DNA from: Kiritimatiellia bacterium
GTDB taxonomy: Bacteria > Verrucomicrobiota > Kiritimatiellia > RFP12 > UBA1067
Assembly: GCA_900771305.1 (NCBI GenBank)
Contig: CAAGNL010000387.1
Location: 1-5,817 of the forward strand
Reading direction: 5' to 3'
Length of the DNA: 5,817 nucleotides
Program-made: the position numbers and the translations under genes
Part shown: piece after piece, positions 5,027 to 5,817 of the stretch
Layout of the letters: each line of letters starts with the position of its first letter
Numbering within the stretch: position 1 is the first letter of the stretch
The notes under the pieces: generated by a model
Told to the model about the DNA's origin: nothing
The model's input: the letters and a program-made list of their open reading frames with translations, nothing else
The model's database searches: none

Positions 5027-5066
5027 AATTGTTTCGTCGCACTGTGTGTGACGGAAAGGAGGGCTT

Positions 5067-5817
5067 ATGTCCGCGTCTGCCAACATCCGCGCTGGACGCG
5101 CCTACGTCGAGGTGACGGCGGAGACCTCGAAGCTCCGCGCCAACCTCAACGCCGCGCAGTCGCAGCTCCGCGACTTCGGCAAGGCGTGCCAGGGGCTGGG
5201 GCGTGACATGATGGCCCTGGGCGGGGCGCTCTCGCTGCCGTTCATTCTCGCGGAGCGGTCCTTCGCGGGATTCGACGACAAGATGCGGCTCGTCCAGGCG
5301 GTCACGTCCTCGACGGGAGAACAGTTCGACCAGCTCACCAAGACCGCGCAGCGTCTTGGACGCGAGACATCGTTCACCGCCCAGCAGGTGGCGGACGCGA
5401 TGATCGGCCTTGGGCGAATGGGCTTCAATCCTTCCGAGATCGTCTCAGCGATTGACAGCGTCCTCAACCTCTCCCGCGCGACGGGCACCGACCTCGCCGA
5501 GTCGGCGGACATCGCCGCCAACTCGCTGCGGATATTCGGACTCGAGGCGGAGAAGATGTCCCAGGTCTCGGACATCCTTACGGCGACCGCGAACGGATCG
5601 GCGCAGACCCTGACGGATCTCTTCGAGGGACTCAAGATGGCCGCGCCACAGGCGGCATCTTGCGGCGAGTCCATCGAGGAGACGTGCGCCGCCCTGGGCG
5701 TGATGGCTAACATGGGCATCAAGGGTTCCCTCGCTGGCACCGCGCTCCGCAAGGCGTTCGTACAGTTCGCCGACACGAAGGTGCAGGCGATGCTCCGCGA
5801 GGTCGGGGTCGAATCGG
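5067..5817 (+). CDS. Phage tail tape measure protein, TP901 family, N-terminal part
   Basis: This protein runs inside the tail tube, sets tail length and helps DNA delivery. The first 250 codons are open in frame to the end of the window with no stop; the gene continues beyond it. The N-terminus (about 11-45) is helical with heptad-like spacing (YVEVTAETSKLRANLNAAQS). From about residue 69 it shows the TP901 tape-measure core: FDDKMRLVQAVTSSTGEQFD, TSFTAQQVADAMIGLGRMGF, then LNLSRATGTDLAESADIAAN, LTDLFEGLKMAAPQA and MGIKGSLAGTALRKAF. ATG 5067 follows AGGAGG (5057-5062) by only 4 nt, a tight but workable spacing. No good promoter is seen between the terminator and this start, so expression should depend on late transcription reading through the cassette. 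Confidence 0.92.
   Translation, partial: MSASANIRAGRAYVEVTAETSKLRANLNAAQSQLRDFGKACQGLGRDMMALGGALSLPFILAERSFAGFDDKMRLVQAVTSSTGEQFDQLTKTAQRLGRETSFTAQQVADAMIGLGRMGFNPSEIVSAIDSVLNLSRATGTDLAESADIAANSLRIFGLEAEKMSQVSDILTATANGSAQTLTDLFEGLKMAAPQAASCGESIEETCAALGVMANMGIKGSLAGTALRKAFVQFADTKVQAMLREVGVES

Noticed and set aside
5024..5066. A promoter for the tape measure gene after the terminator (TTTAAT at 5024-5029 as a possible -10, or TTGTTT at 5029-5034 as a -35)
   Set aside because: No partner element occurs at suitable spacing in either case.
5102..5776. 224-codon - strand open frame opposite the tape measure gene
   Set aside because: The + strand frame has clear TP901 tape-measure motifs and runs open through the window; the reverse frame is a shadow.
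1..5817. tRNA genes, CRISPR arrays or insertion sequence ends
   Set aside because: None was seen: no cloverleaf-like or tandem spacer-repeat pattern and no transposase-like reading frame. The AbiE insertion shows no terminal inverted repeats.

Overview
The window is part of the late structural region of a tailed-phage genome, most likely a prophage. It runs from the end of the major capsid gene, through neck and tail-completion genes, the tail tube and the tail assembly chaperones, to the start of the tape measure protein. Every gene I accept is on the + strand, and there is no gene-free stretch longer than about 100 bases. The order (capsid, DUF2190 cement protein, head-tail adaptor, tail completion, tube, frameshifted chaperone, TP901-type tape measure) and the absence of a sheath gene before the tube gene point to a long non-contractile (siphovirus-like) tail. 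The phage genes are GC-rich (hand-counted 60-base samples gave 67-73% GC) and favour C/G-ending codons. The host is therefore a high-GC bacterium using standard Shine-Dalgarno signals. The protein flavour recalls phages of gut or environmental PVC-group bacteria or deltaproteobacteria, but the sequence does not settle the host.

Positions 1-2315 hold the head and neck module: the major capsid C-terminus, a 110-aa DUF2190 protein, a head-tail joining-like protein, a small single-span membrane protein, a probable tail terminator and an HK97-gp10-like tail completion protein. The last four are packed tightly, with start/stop overlaps of 4, 8 and 11 nt. A strong hairpin separates the capsid gene from DUF2190. 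Positions 2337-3552 hold the tail tube gene, a GNRA-capped hairpin, and a pair of overlapping chaperone frames whose arrangement fits a programmed -1 frameshift (gpG/gpGT type).

The most notable content is at about 3549-5030. Between the chaperone and the tape measure gene, normally direct neighbours, sits a two-gene type IV toxin-antitoxin / abortive-infection cassette: an AbiEi-family antitoxin (180 aa) and an AbiEii nucleotidyltransferase toxin (268 aa). It has its own sigma70-type promoter with an extended -10 element, its own intrinsic terminator, and clearly lower GC (47-55% in two samples). It looks like a 'moron': a self-contained defence or addiction gene pair carried within the tail operon. 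A 6-bp repeat, TGACGG, lies at both edges. Removing one copy and the intervening 1499 bp would place the chaperone stop codon directly before the tape-measure ribosome binding site. This suggests, but does not prove, the ancestral junction.

Functionally, the phage genes build the capsid surface, the neck and the tail, while the AbiE pair could be expressed from the prophage independently of late transcription and act in superinfection exclusion or prophage maintenance. The cassette terminator lies in the path of late transcription, so tape-measure expression would need readthrough or antitermination.
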